64,000 nt of DNA, taken from NCBI GenBank assembly GCA_000328365.1, contig KB293691.1:197149-261148 (forward strand), in the 5' to 3' direction. Source of the stretch: Capitella teleta (lineage: Eukaryota; Annelida; Polychaeta; Capitellidae). Position 1 is the first letter of the stretch. Every line of letters begins with the position of its first letter. Below, piece by piece: positions 1-11,589 of this stretch. The notes beneath the pieces are model-generated. The model saw only the letters and a list, made by a program, of their open reading frames with translations. It was not told the origin of the DNA and ran no database searches. The position numbers and the translations under genes were made by a program.

Positions 1-480
1 GTCAACTATGAATGATATTCAAGAAAAATTAAAATACGAATTTCTTTGTCAGGCAGAGTACCTTGAAACAAAATGAGTGCGAGATTTCTTTTATGAGAAC
101 TGCTAAAAGATCTACTCACTCGACGGCTTCCACTGTTAACAATAGGAGAATTACTTTTATGCCGTCACGACGGTATGAAATCGAACGCGAGAAGAAAGCG
201 AGATTTTAAACCTCTCAAAATCGATGTATATCTAGGAATTAGCCCACAGCAAGCGTATTGTCTAAATATTTGTCAATCAAAAGGCGTATATTTTTTTTGG
301 GATGCATTTTCTATAATCCGTTATTAATTCAAAACAATCAGAGATCCTCTTTAAAGTACAAAGTTTTATTAATTTTTAATTTAGGTTACTTACTAATTTA
401 ATCTCATTTGTATACTTTTTTTTATTGATATGGGCAGTAAGACATGTTTGTTTATGTTTTATCAAATGTAAATACTTGTG
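1..480. other. AT-rich sequence without a recognised gene
   Basis: No coding exon, RNA gene or repeat family is recognised here. The sequence is AT-rich and ends in a pyrimidine-containing stretch leading to the splice acceptor of the THAP-like exon that follows. Confidence 0.4.
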
Positions 481-485
481 TGCAG

Positions 486-632
486 GCCAAGAGAGATAAC
501 TGGGATCCATCAAAATTCTCAGTTTTGTGTAATGTGCACTTCAACGAAGACAACTTTCCTTTGAAGTATCATTCACTTCATGACTGCACGGTGATTGGAT
601 GGATGCAACCCTGTGAGTCCTCTATTGGCTAA
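486..632 (+). CDS. THAP zinc-finger exon (partial gene or transposon-derived)
   Basis: An open frame starting at a GTGTGCAG splice acceptor reads AKRDNWDPSKFSVLCNVHF and continues EDNF. This is the second half of a THAP (C2CH) DNA-binding domain: the W.PS core, then C-x2-H and the trailing aromatic. The first CxxC pair should lie in an upstream exon, which I did not find in the first 440 bases. THAP domains bind DNA in host transcription factors and in P-element-like and other transposases. The frame stops at 632 with no downstream partner, so this may be an internal exon of a gene running on or a stranded transposon fragment. Seen: motif and acceptor. Inferred: domain identity. Confidence 0.5.
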   Translation, partial: AKRDNWDPSKFSVLCNVHFNEDNFPLKYHSLHDCTVIGWMQPCESSIG

Positions 633-639
633 ATTTCAC

Positions 640-1350
640 AAGCATTGATTTAAATTCATTTCATCTACCCCAGCGTCCTGCATGCTTGAGGACCTCATCT
701 CAACCAGCCAAATGAGGAAGGACATTCCATTGTTGTCCCCCATGGAGCCGATCGACCTCTGAGGTGGAGGCCTACCACTCAGTCGTTAACCAGTTCTCTC
801 CAAAAATGATTAGCTTCTCCTATATTTTGGAATGACCGGCAGGTACGATTTATTTATTTTTCCTAATTCTGAGTACATTGTTTTGATTTCTATCTCTACA
901 ATTTATTTTTCGGCTTTGCACTATAATGAAAATGTGAAGCGGCGGGAGGCGACACTTGCCAACGGAGAGAAGAGGTGGAGGGAGAAAGCCAACGGCAGGC
1001 CTTAGCTGGAGTCACAATAACGATTCAGAAGGTATAGAGGTTTGTAAATATACGGTGTATTTATTCATTTGCTGTACGTTGTGAACATTTAAAATTTAAA
1101 AAGACACTTCGGTGGATTTAGCGTTATTATTATTATTATTATTTTTTATTTTTTTGTTTATTGTTGTTGTTGTTTGTGTTGTTGTTTCTGGCAGAGATTA
1201 CAGTTAAGAAAAAAAAAGTAGTAGCAAGATAAAGCTGTTCTATCTCTGGACGAACTTGCAGTGCGTTATGATGCCGAGCTAAGCAGTGGTGTGGATTCCT
1301 TGACTCCTGGAAACGCGCTTCGCTGGTTCCCTGGTCAGATACATACTTCT
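640..1350. other. No gene seen; short low-complexity tracts
   Basis: The interval holds ATT/GTT-rich simple sequence near 1120-1185 and otherwise unassigned AT-rich DNA. No convincing exon is visible. Confidence 0.4.
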
Positions 1351-1352
1351 AT

Positions 1353-1520
1353 TCAGTAGCACCGAAATAACTTTACATAATTCACTCTATCAAAAAGCTG
1401 AGAGGCATCTAATAACAAAATATTCATTTCACCATGGTTATTCACACAATACTTAGACACTTCAGCAATAATAAGAGTACATTGTACAGTAAATTTTACC
1501 GTTATGACTGCACCGAGAGA
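1353..1520 (-). mobile_element. LINE reverse-transcriptase fragment
   Basis: On the minus strand the frame reads VQCTLIIAEVSKYCVNN and then LLLDASQLFDRVNYVKLF. This is the N-terminal block of a non-LTR reverse transcriptase; the usual form is LLDASKAFDRVNY, where the first Asp is a catalytic metal ligand. The fragment stops just after the block and no endonuclease or YADD block is attached. The reading frame continues from the DUF4806-like remnant upstream without a recognisable junction. Confidence 0.6.
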
Positions 1521-1699
1521 ATCGTTATGATGAAAACCGGATGTAATCAAAAATGCAGTTCTCATCAATTCACAGTAAATTCGTAGCGGTTGTGGTGTAA
1601 CAGTACGCAGGTGTATTGACAAGAATTTGACGATTCTGATTGAAAGACATTTGGACTGTTCAATCACGAGTCCAAGGAGTGTGTCCGAAGTGATATCAA

Positions 1700-2401
1700 A
1701 GGTTGGCGTCCGCAGTCGTGAAAAAGGAAGCGGCGATGGAGGCCGCTGCTGTCGGGCCGCCGGCCTCCTCTCCCTTCTACTGCCCCTCGCCGGGGCATTG
1801 CGCAGCCACTTCTTAATTGTCTCCTGGATGGCTGCATCCTCGGCGGAGGCGAAGATGGGGGGTCTTCTTAACTGCATGCGAAAAAAGTAGCATCCTTGTA
1901 GAATAATCCAGTGTGATACAAACTTAACGGCTGAGCAGTTGAGTTCAACAGTTGAAACAGAAAAGCGAAATTGCGATAACAAACGATTAAAAATAACTAA
2001 TAAGGTAGGGAAAATCTTACCTTGACCGCCAGCTGGAGGCGAGTGCCTTTGAAGGTCCTCTTCTCGCCCTTGCCACAAAAGTTCAGGTTGGTGGCAATGA
2101 AGGCAGTCGTTGGAGGGCCTTCAGTGTGTTGGCAACACAGTCGAGAGGTTTGCCACCTAGAGAAGAGAAACTACATTCACAAGGGACGAGCGTACTGCCA
2201 AGTCAGAGCCCTTGGCTTCCAGCTGCTCCATGTCCTCCATGCAGAAGATCTGGAAAATGTCTGGATCCAGGAGAGGGGCAGGCAGCGACTGCCCCACCAC
2301 ACGGACTACGATCTTCTGCAGAGCCTTCAATTGGGAAGAAAGCTCTTTAATCATGGCCTTCTGCTCCTCCATGCCACGAATGAGGTACCTCTCAGTGGCT
2401 G
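1700..2401 (-). pseudogene. DUF4806-like gene remnant (transposon-associated domain)
   Basis: Three minus-strand blocks line up in the order expected for a DUF4806-type C-terminal domain. The first, after a TTTTCAG acceptor near 2401, is a helical segment (ATERYLIRGMEEQKAMIKEL). Next is a block with LGGKPLDCVANTLKAL that continues, one frame over, as TNLNFCGKGEKRTFKGTRL and ends at a GTAAGA donor. The third, after a GCATGCAG acceptor near 1876, begins RRPPIFASAEDAAIQETI and contains a KKWLRNAPAR motif. The frame change inside the middle block, and the lack of a normal-sized intron before it, suggest a decayed copy. The domain name is from memory of the G-K-G-K-F pattern. No intact start was found. 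Confidence 0.4.
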
Positions 2402-2487
2402 AAAACACAAGCAGAAATGAACCAATTCACAGAAAAAAAAACCTAGGAAACGGTGAGAGGAGCAGAAGACGCAGAAAGGAAATCGGC

Positions 2488-3196
2488 TGCTGTTGGGGTA
2501 GCGGGGGAGGGCCAGCGACGGGGGCCGAATCCCATTGCGCGGACGGGGTGCGCCTTCCAGCAAGGAAGAAACAAGAAAAATCAGATCCCGCATTTCAGTC
2601 AAGATACTTGAAAGGTAGAAATTCACGATAGCTAAATTAAACAGAACTAGAAAATTTATAAAGACCCTTCGCACACGGTTAAGCCGGCTGCTGCTGCTGG
2701 GGGTAGCGGGGGAGGACCAGCGACCGGGGCATCCCGTTGCCTGGATGGGGTGCGCTTTCTAGCAAGGAAGAAACAATACAAATTAGACCCCGCATTTCAA
2801 ACTCGTGGTTATTTCAAAAATGGAAATTCACAAAAATCCGAAGTAAATAGAATTGAAAATATTATTAAAAAAAACCCTCGAGTTCCCTCCATTGAGCCGA
2901 GGGCCGTGGGTTGGTCGGCCTTCTAGCAAGGGGGGAAATTAGATCCCGCATTTCAAAGTCGTGGTTATTTCAAAATAGAAATCCACAAAATCCGAAGCAA
3001 ATAGAATTAGAATTATTATAAATATCCTTCGGGCTCAGTCCATTGAGCTGAGGGTTGTGGGTTGGTCGGCCTTCTAGCAAGGGAGAAACAAGAAAAATTA
3101 TATTCCACATTTCAAAGTCGGAGTTATTTCAAAAAAAAAAGAAATTCACAAATTCCGAAGTAAATAGAATCAGAAATGTTATAAACACCCCACCGT
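2488..3196. repeat. Four diverged tandem units of about 150-200 bp
   Basis: The core CCTTCTAGCAAGG (CCTTCCAGCAAGG in the first unit), then GCATTTCAAAGTC-like sequence, AAATTCACAAAATCCGAAGT and TATTATAAATA.CCTTCG, recurs four times. Units run at about 2488-2685, 2686-2880, 2881-3030 and 3031-3196. The first two also share a GC-rich GCTGCTG...GGGGTAGCGGGGGAGG leader. Unit length and divergence suggest an old minisatellite or the repeat array of a transposon end; it sits directly beside a LINE. Confidence 0.7.
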
Positions 3197-3229
3197 GGGG
3201 TATTTATAATATTCGGCTTGATTCTTGTC

Positions 3230-5170
3230 CGCTTTTTTGCACACAATCAATAGTTCGGTCTTGGCTTCGTTCAATTTCAATTTGTTGGTGCTCATCCAAT
3301 TTCGTACTTCTTCCAGACACTTCTCCAGTTTTTCAAGTTGCTCCTTCATTTGGGTCAAGGAGGTCAGGGTCAGCGGGCAGTACAGTTGAGTATCGTCTGC
3401 ATAATTAAGTATTTCCTCTACAGTCTTCTACGTTGCTTCCTAGCACCGTGTATTTCATCGTTGTATCAAGGCTTCAGTCCGTCTCCCTTAATACGGACAA
3501 CTTTTGCTGGGGCATGTTTGTCGGTAATTGCCGCTGACATCTTTTCATATGTCTGAGCTACAGCTTCAATGCCATCCTTCTGCCGAACAGTTGACAGTAC
3601 ATTGTACCCAAGACAAGTCACCAGCAAAGGCGGTCGGATCCACTCTCTTCAGTGGTCTGCAACTGATCTTTCTTGCTTGGATTGGCTCCACAGCTAGTTT
3701 GCATGTGATCAAGCAATGGTCTGATATACCGATGTCGCAAACATCGATGACATCTATGGGTTGCGATTCAGTGTGCAGGGTAAAAATCAGATCCAAAATA
3801 TGATATGCAGATGTTGGTTGCTGAACGTGCGGCTTTAGATTGAAGATTTCTTGGAAATTATTAGCCGTCGTGTTTCCTTCACCCCAGTGGACATTAAAAT
3901 CACCGAGAAGGCATATATCGCTCGATTGACTGGAGCAGAGATTAGCAATGAATCCCTCCATTTCTTCTAAAAACGTCTGGCGCCCGTATCTTCCGATCGG
4001 TTTGGGTGGAGCCGTAAAACCCCATCACGTATCACGTTCTGAAAACGTAGCATTGGTGAAACCAATCGTCTGTGAGGGGGGTGGGCGGTACATTAGGATC
4101 ATTTTCAGTGGACGCTTGGTCTTGATTTGGATTCCTATTGTGTCAAATGTTCTGTAAGTGTCAATGGTCAGCTTTTCGATGGGGATACTTTGTGAGATCA
4201 CAAAATCAACTCCTCCTCCATTTCTTCCTTTGGCAATTGGTCGAGATACACCGACGAAATGGGATCCTGGCTGACACATAATAAATTATCACCAATCAAC
4301 ATTTGAATCGCCATCCTTCATCCACGTTTCAGTGAGTGCCATGATTGAAATGGATCGTTCGATGATAATATCATGGATCGCTTCCAGCTTATTTGCAACT
4401 GATCTTGCATTTAAAAGTGCTATGGTGACGTATTTACCAACTACACCTGCAGCGGATTGTACGTTGTGTGTGTCTGAGGCACATTCTTCATGGCCTGTTT
4501 CCTATTGACGGTTGCAATTCTTTGCCTTGTGACCAAGGTATCCACAGGCATGGCAGGCTATGGGTTGTCCATACCTGCAGTTTTTGTGAGAATTATTCTC
4601 CTCACAACAATGCCAGCAGTGGCCTCGTGTGTTTTCTAAATTCCGTGTCGGAGAAGGTCATATCAAATTGCCTCTTTTGTTTGCCAGTTGACCTGTTTGA
4701 TCGTGCGGGTAACCAGTCATCAGTTGCTCCGTTTGAGCTGCCGGTGTGCTTCGTAGCTTCCGGATTTCCTCAACCCACTCCGTATTCTTTGCAGTTTTCT
4801 TCTTCGATGTGTTCCTCGTTGGATCGCCACTTGGACTCCCTTTCAAAATGAGATTCATGTTTGTCACTAGCTTTTTTGTTCCGCACTTGCTCAGGTGGAG
4901 GACATCCACGTGCAGGTAGCCATCATTCACAGATCGATCAGCAAGTTTGAAAGACATGTCGTTGTTCGTGACTTTGATCTTCATTTTCTCAGCCATTGAT
5001 AAAATGCACAATAGCGATGTCACTGCAATCGACCCCACAAGACTCCTCCGTTGATGCAGAAAAAAAAAATCACAGTGATCCTTCAATAATCCGTGAAAAT
5101 TGCGTGATAAACTCGGAGATGATGTAAACACGTCCGATCTCGTTGAACTTGAACTTCTCATGTAAATCAA
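3230..5170 (-). mobile_element. Rearranged LINE with CCHC ORF1, endonuclease and RT pieces
   Basis: Read on the minus strand from 5170 down: an ORF1-like region (5170-4500) ends in a zinc knuckle, CHACGYLGHKAKNC, preceded by another Cys-rich segment (HCWHCCEENNSHKNC). It is followed by an APE-type endonuclease with ALTETWMKDGD (about 4340), the NGGGVDFVIS block, DICLLGDFNVHW (about 3900) and ISDHCLI. Only a short reverse-transcriptase tail follows, YADDTQLYCPLTLTSL (about 3400-3350) and NWMSTNKLKLNEAKTEL. Most of the RT palm is missing between about 3480 and 3410, so this is an internally deleted copy. Motif style fits the CR1/L2/Jockey group; the exact clade is not resolved. Confidence 0.8.
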
Positions 5171-5737
5171 TTGGTATAGGTACTAGATTGCATTTGGTGA
5201 GCAGAATACTTTCTGAGGGAAAATGGCCATATTGGTGGACATAATTTGTGATTTCAAATTGTTAACAATTCTTTTATTCCTCAATTAATATCACCATAAA
5301 TCACCCAATTTGTGATCATAGCTCGCTGAGGGCTTACGTGTCATGTCTGGGGGTCCTATAACCAGGGATAAATTGCTGTGAACAGCATAGAAGCAAACCT
5401 AAGCGCAATGTTGCGGTATATACAAATCAATAATTTAGTTTTAATTGCTTCATTTTCTCCCCAATAGCACCGAGTTTTTGCCTGGCCACAACTCAATTAT
5501 TCCCCGGTGTATCGCTGCTACCACTATCGCACCTGTGCGTCGTAAACATCATTATTCAATATTTAATACTGGTTCTGAAGGTAGGCTGTTCCTGCACGTG
5601 CACCCTGCTTCGCACGCTCATTATTCTTTTGTTGCATATACACATGCAAAGTTTGGGTAATCATTCAAGCTTACTAAGGATATTTAACGAACACACAACA
5701 TAACATGAGGAAGCTCGCTCAAGAAGGTTTTTATATT

Positions 5738-6034
5738 TACACAGCGGTCGCGTGAAGATGTCAATTTCATGGTTATGTTCATTTCACTGCTGACATCTGA
5801 GCGGCACAGTCCTCCCCTCGAAGTAACGATCTGTATTGTCGCCGTGCGCGAGCGGTGTTGTCATCACAGACTGCCATGAGAGGTGACCGTTGTAGGTCGA
5901 CCGTGACCTGATGCTGCTTGATACGAGGATGGACCGATGAATGTTTTTTTTTTTTTTTTTTTAACACAGCGCTCGCGTGAAGATGTCAATTTTGTTGCTA
6001 TATTCATTTCACTGCTCAGCGTCTGAGCGGCACA
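5738..6034. repeat. Direct repeat pair of about 72 bp
   Basis: Two similar blocks occur at about 5738-5809 and 5962-6034: CACAGCGGTCGCGTGAAGAT and CACAGCGCTCGCGTGAAGAT, each running through ATTTCACTGCT to CTGAGCGGCACAG. The spacer holds a T-run. It looks like a local duplication or two copies of a dispersed repeat. Confidence 0.6.
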
Positions 6035-6229
6035 GATATATAATACAGCAAATTGGGCGTTCGTTTCTGGGAAACATATGAATCCTTTCTTCAATTCTAG
6101 GAAGCGAATGAAATCGAAACCATCTGCCGCTCTTTGAAGTATACTGAAATACATTCTTCCAATTAAAATATGAACTCTATGGCATGGATTACAGCATAAA
6201 AAAAGTTATTTCTTTAATGTGCAACCCCC

Positions 6230-6388
<159 letters not shown>

Positions 6389-6469
6389 TGCGCGTGTTGA
6401 TCAATTTCATCATTGCATTCTGAGTATTTACATCCACGTGATTTGTTCACTCTGAGGTGAACCACTTTC

Positions 6470-8520
6470 CTGCCTAATCGAGAAATTTCAACGAAAATTC
6501 ATTTCGCTGAGATGGTTCAATGGTTGAAAATCGAAAGTCACAATATTCATTATCGCACAATAATCTAATATATTCACCTCTCCAACTCAACTCTAACTCC
6601 AATCCATAAGAATTATCGGCGCAAACTGTTGGTTGAAGTTTTTGGGTTTTAGTCATGCTCAGAGAAATTATGTCATCCGATCGTGGCATTCATCCAACTA
6701 CCAACGATGGCAGGTGGGGGAGGAATTGCATGCTGAATTCAGGAATGCACAGATGTATCACCAAAAACTTATTTTGGGTCGTTGCATTATTCCAATTGTT
6801 AACTAAACTGAATAAGGGAAGGTTATCGAAGGCATTGTTAAGCCTCTGCTGTCAAAAATAGATATCGATGACGTCTTTCTATTTGATTGGGAACAGGGAA
6901 CAGGGATGCCCTAGAATCTGCTATTGACAAACAAAATTGCAAATTGGAGAGTGTATGATCCAACATAAATTAGTAAAAGAAAAATTAAAGATTTCTCATC
7001 ATGCTAAAGATCACAGAAGAGAGTTTTTTGTTGTTGCTTTTTCTTCTTTTTTTTTTTTCTTCTTTTTTTTTTTCAATACAAACGAGATAAAACTATTGGG
7101 CAGTTATAATTTACAATATTATAATTTAAGAAATTGTGTTTCCATGCACACACATTCCAAGCTCTACAAAATGAATTAGTGATCATAGGGTTCAAGTTTT
7201 CATATTTTTTTCTTTTTGTCCGTCTTCTTCGCCATACCAATAACTCAGAAGTGGACATATCCACTAGTGTGGGTGAACATCAGCTCACTAAAATAACTGA
7301 TTAAAGAATCTGTGCAATTAGTGATTTGGTATTTTTATAGGATCCAAGCCATCACCCAGTGTTGAGTTTTCCCTTGCAGATATTAATCAGGGTTTATTTT
7401 TCCACGGCGCACATTCTGTGCAAATGTCCGTCTTGGACTACTTCTGAGCGCAGCACCTGCCAGATGTAAATGTTATGTTGCATTCAAGGCATGCACACCG
7501 TTTCCGAGTGAGTCGGTTTAATTCAAAGTTCCTTATTCAATGTTTATTTTAATTCATGAAATACGTGTCGCGAGCAACATTTAAACAACCAGCAATTATT
7601 ATGCACAGATCAGTTACACGTACCAAGCCAATACCCCACTTGTAGTGAACAATTTCTCTCGATCTTTTCAGTGCTGTTCTCACAGAAAATTATTGTTGCA
7701 TTGTACCTTTGCCAAGACGACAATACCTGGTTTCGAAAAAAATGCAAATCAAAATATTCATGATTTCCTTTATAATATTCCAAAGAGAGAGGTTTATTTT
7801 CAATCTTCTCTTTGAATATTTCTGAATTTTGATTTGAAAATGGAATCGTCGAAGAAGTTTCTGTTTCAGGTTATTCTGAAAACACAAGTTGGGAAACACA
7901 ACTGATCAGCTTTAACCGTTTAGCATGTTTCGATCGCAGATAATAGCACTTCGAAGGAAATTCATCACGACGACGATATATTTTTTCTCTCTCGCTGTCT
8001 CCCTTTCTCACTTTCTCTTCTGCCTGACAAGACTGCAAATGAGACCCCAGCGAGCACCTCTTTCAACGAAGAAGCGACCTCCCCAGGGTAAAAACGGAGA
8101 AATACTATAGAAGCACGTGATAGGCCACCCCACCGCCGTACTCGTCTTCTGTGACCTCAAGCTGTTGTTAACCTTGACAACGCAAGGTTTTGATTGCGTT
8201 GATCATAGAAACAAACACTTCCAAAAAAACGTAAACTTAATAATTATGGAAATTTATTATTAGCCATCGGAATAAAAATTTAAAAAAGTTAACACTACAA
8301 AACGCATTCAACGTATAAACCAATCTTCTTGGTACCTGTAAACAAGATTCTCTTCATCATTCGATTCCAGATGATTGATCCGACGCAGGTGGTCAAGCAG
8401 TGAGTCGAATGGCTTTCAGCTGTTCCGTGGATATTGGGTCCAAATAGCCTACATGATCAAGCAGCGTCTCAAGGACAGCCACGGAGCGCAAGGTCGAGCA
8501 TTTCCTTGGCTTATTCATAA
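6470..8520. other. No gene recognised; 3' flank of guanylate cyclase 1
   Basis: This stretch contains a T-rich tract near 7045-7075 and several short open frames without recognisable domains. It lies downstream of guanylate cyclase 1, so its proximal part may include that gene's 3' UTR. Confidence 0.4.
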
Positions 8521-8532
8521 CATATTACACAA

Positions 8533-11500
8533 CTATGCGGTTTCCATCCACGCTTCTCTGCTGGAATCAGTCTGCAAAACGACCCCTCGTTTCTTCCCTT
8601 CGTTTTTAGGGTTGATTTTGCTGACTAACCAAAACGTCGCCATGTCCCCCTTTCCCTAAAAGAGGAGAGGACAAAAATATTATGAGCAATGGAATATGAT
8701 GCATTAATAAATGAGATGATAAAAATTGAGACAATCCATCATTGTATGACGGGATCGCTAGGATAGCGATCGAAGCTTTCCTCTAATCAGCAGTGGGCCA
8801 CACCTATCTCACGTCATCCCAACCCCTCATTAGACAGGCAGGTCATGTACCTTGATGTCAATCCGTCCCCTTGGTTCCACGACAAATCCCCCGACCTCCT
8901 CGAGAAGGTCTCTTGTCCCCTTGGAAACATGGATCTTCCCAGCTGTATACAAACACAAAAGAGGGTGCATGTGTAAGCGGGCCTTAAACCACCGCTCATT
9001 CTACTCACGTAGACCGTAGCTTTGCATACGAGACGCCGTGTTGATGGTGTCGCCGAACAAGCAGTAACGCGGCATCTTGTTGCCCACAACACCGGCGCAG
9101 CAAGAACCTGGATGGAATAGACATTGATGTGTAAAGGAGTAATTAGAATGACTGTGTAATGTCAAAGCGCCTATACACGATAGCTTAAAATTAAAGTGGA
9201 TCATACAGCATATAAAAAGCATCAGCATGTCGAGTTTCAATTGAGCTCTTCTGATCGCGACGCCGTGGCATTCAACAAAGTGTTCCCCCTTAATCTGGCT
9301 TCAATTTTGATCGGTCACGTGACTCCAATAAGCATTTTAATAGTTCTATGAGGATAGGTATCTGTGGTGGTCATTAGAACGAAGATTCGAATTTTATCCG
9401 ATCAAAAGGGTTCTATTGGGCACATCATGCGCCCAACCGCAATCGCTTTACTTACCGCCAGATGTTCCCTCTGCTCAATTAGCGTAAGAAACGAGACCAA
9501 TCTTGGGCTTATTCCTTTGAGTCGTTCACTAAATTGCGCCGTCGATGACCTTCACCTTAAAAGCCACGCACAAAGGAAAAAAAGTGGACGTGAAACTCGA
9601 ACTGCCAAGAACTACAGCTTAACCCCCACTCAGAGAGAGAGAAAAAAAAAGAGAAAAAAAGTACACTTCCTTCTGCATATCCCTACGCACGGTTGAAAAG
9701 GAAGGATTGGTGATTCATTTATTGGGGAAGGTGGAACATGATACACCTGTGGCTGATCCCGAGGGCAATCGGAGATGTCTACGGCCGAGTAGAAGTCGTT
9801 TGGCCCTAATCACTTGCCATCAGCTAAGCGTGCAGGGCAGAGAAACGTGTGTAAACTCAAAGCGATGTGTTAAGGCTAGCAATCGCAAGCAAGGTCAATA
9901 GCCAGGATTAATCCGCACTCAATCTGTAATTGAGGCCGCGTCGTCACGCAAATATCCCCGCGTTGGCGGAAGTGAGATGCGCGTCGTAAAACGACCAAGA
10001 GCACGGATCGTGTGCACCCATTAACCTCTCACCTGAATGAATGCCAATCCTAAGTCGTAGCGGGCGGAGCGGCATGTGAGGTATTACAAAGTCTTCGGTC
10101 ACTTGTAGAATGTCCACGGCTAAGTTGGCAATCTCAACGACGTGGCGCTGGCCATTGCTGACCGGAACACCACTGACCACCATGTACACACTGCCGATTG
10201 TTTCCATCTTGTACACGTCATACATGTTCATCTTGGCATCCATGAAACTATAGACGTTGTTGAGAAAAGTCACCACCTGCATCGGTTCGCTTGTGCTTGA
10301 AATGTCCGCAAAGTCGGCAATATCGCTGAAATACACCGTTGTTGCTTCGTACTGCTTGGCGTGAACGCTCTTGCCAAACTTCAGCTGCCTTGCCACTGAT
10401 TTGGGTAGCATTTCAGCCAGAAGATGATCACTTTTTCGCTTCTCTCGTTTCAACTCCACTGTACGACTCGCATAAACACTGACGACATCGTGTAGGCACT
10501 GTTTCGTACTCTGTGCATTCTTAGCTATGACCAAGAAAAGTGGTATTTGGATGAGCAGCACTACCAAGTACGCCAAAGTCGCTTCCAGTTTTTCTTGATA
10601 TCGCTCTTGACATGAACTCGAGCTGAGATCGATCAAAATCTCTCGGATGGATGCGTAGAGGATATGTCTATGCACTGACGTCATATTGACGCGTCGAGAA
10701 GCTTCCTCGCTGCTGTTCTGTTTGCCCTGAGTCATCTGCGTCCAGAGAACCAGATGGCTCTGTCTGCTGATGACTTGCAGGTCCTTTGCTTCCAAAACCT
10801 TAGTGTAGAGTAAGGCGTCTTTAAGCTGGCGTTCCATGACCATGTTTCTTGTTTCGTAACTGAGAAAGTTCCCTTCTTTCTGTTCCAGTACTGTCTCCAT
10901 GAGTAGGAAGTGCAGCTTCTCGTGTGTGCTGAGGGCAGCCAGCATAGTGTGCAATGAGGCAATCGTCGCTAGCATGGTCTTGGTCATCTTGGGACACCGT
11001 GCCTCTGGAAACTTAAGTAATTCATTTGCCTCTTCAATCATGTAATCATATGCTTCTGAAAGAGAAACCAAGCTCTCAGTGCGATCACTCGCTGTGTCCT
11101 CTCTTGTGCGACGTAGCTCTTCCGTGGAACGCATATTGGCTTCATGGAGGAGTGCATCAGTATTGAAGGTGATGTTTTGGAAGTTTGCAATGTCATTAGA
11201 AGCGTCAATGTCCTCAAGAAGACGGTGGAGATAAGCTTGCGCTCGCTCCTCGTGTAGACTGAGTATCACCTCAGTTATCAACTGACTTCGAGTAATTTGT
11301 GCTCTGAAATCCTGTATACTGATGAGGTCCCTGGTTTGGAGCCCCATATGCAGCATGGTGACAACAGCCAGCAGTAGAACTGGGATGCTGGGCAGCGTCA
11401 AGAGTAGCACAGTCTGGATACGCCGACCGCGCCTTGTGCCCGGATCAGCACTACACATGAAACGCTCCTCCAAAGGATTAATCTCACTCGACGCTCCGGA

Positions 11501-11581
11501 TTGAACAGATCCAACGGATGACATCATCCTGCTACCATAGATGGATCCCAGGGAGCCAGCGGACATATGAATGTCTCCCAT
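8533..11581 (-). CDS. NIT-type transmembrane guanylate cyclase 1, degenerate metal site
   Basis: Four exons (11581-10033, 9107-9009, 8942-8851, 8655-8533) join in phase to 620 aa. Order: cytoplasmic N-terminus, TM1 (about 57-78), extracellular helical region with NIT-like [18 protein letters not shown] (about 101-119), TM2 (about 336-353), signalling helix [18 protein letters not shown], then a class III cyclase domain. GTP-specificity residues are present (E in KMETIG, C in MPRYCLFGD), as are N and R of NTASR. The first metal Asp is present (FSD, D420). The second, normally ETIGDxY, is Ser464 (ETIGSVY), and the usual FSDIVGFT is [11 protein letters not shown] receptors are known from bacteria as nitrate/nitrite sensors; ligand here is inferred. 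It may be a pseudo-enzyme or one half of a heterodimer. Intron 1 is about 0.9 kb, the others are short. Confidence 0.88.
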
Positions 11582-11589
11582 TGTACGAT

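Noticed and set aside
2126-2180. A 24-nt intron joining the two DUF4806-like blocks
   Set aside because: GTGAAT...TCTAG is too short for spliceosomal removal and does not solve the later frame change; a decayed copy is more likely.
8851-8942. Ending guanylate cyclase 1 at the stop just after DIK (about 8815)
   Set aside because: A GT donor follows ATCAAG, and an exon at 8655-8533 supplies [10 protein letters not shown] in phase, the expected end of the cyclase domain and matching the arrangement in guanylate cyclase 2.
9364-9901. Coding frames in intron 1 of guanylate cyclase 1
   Set aside because: No domain or splice support; they lie within an intron bounded by good donor (10032) and acceptor (9108) sites.
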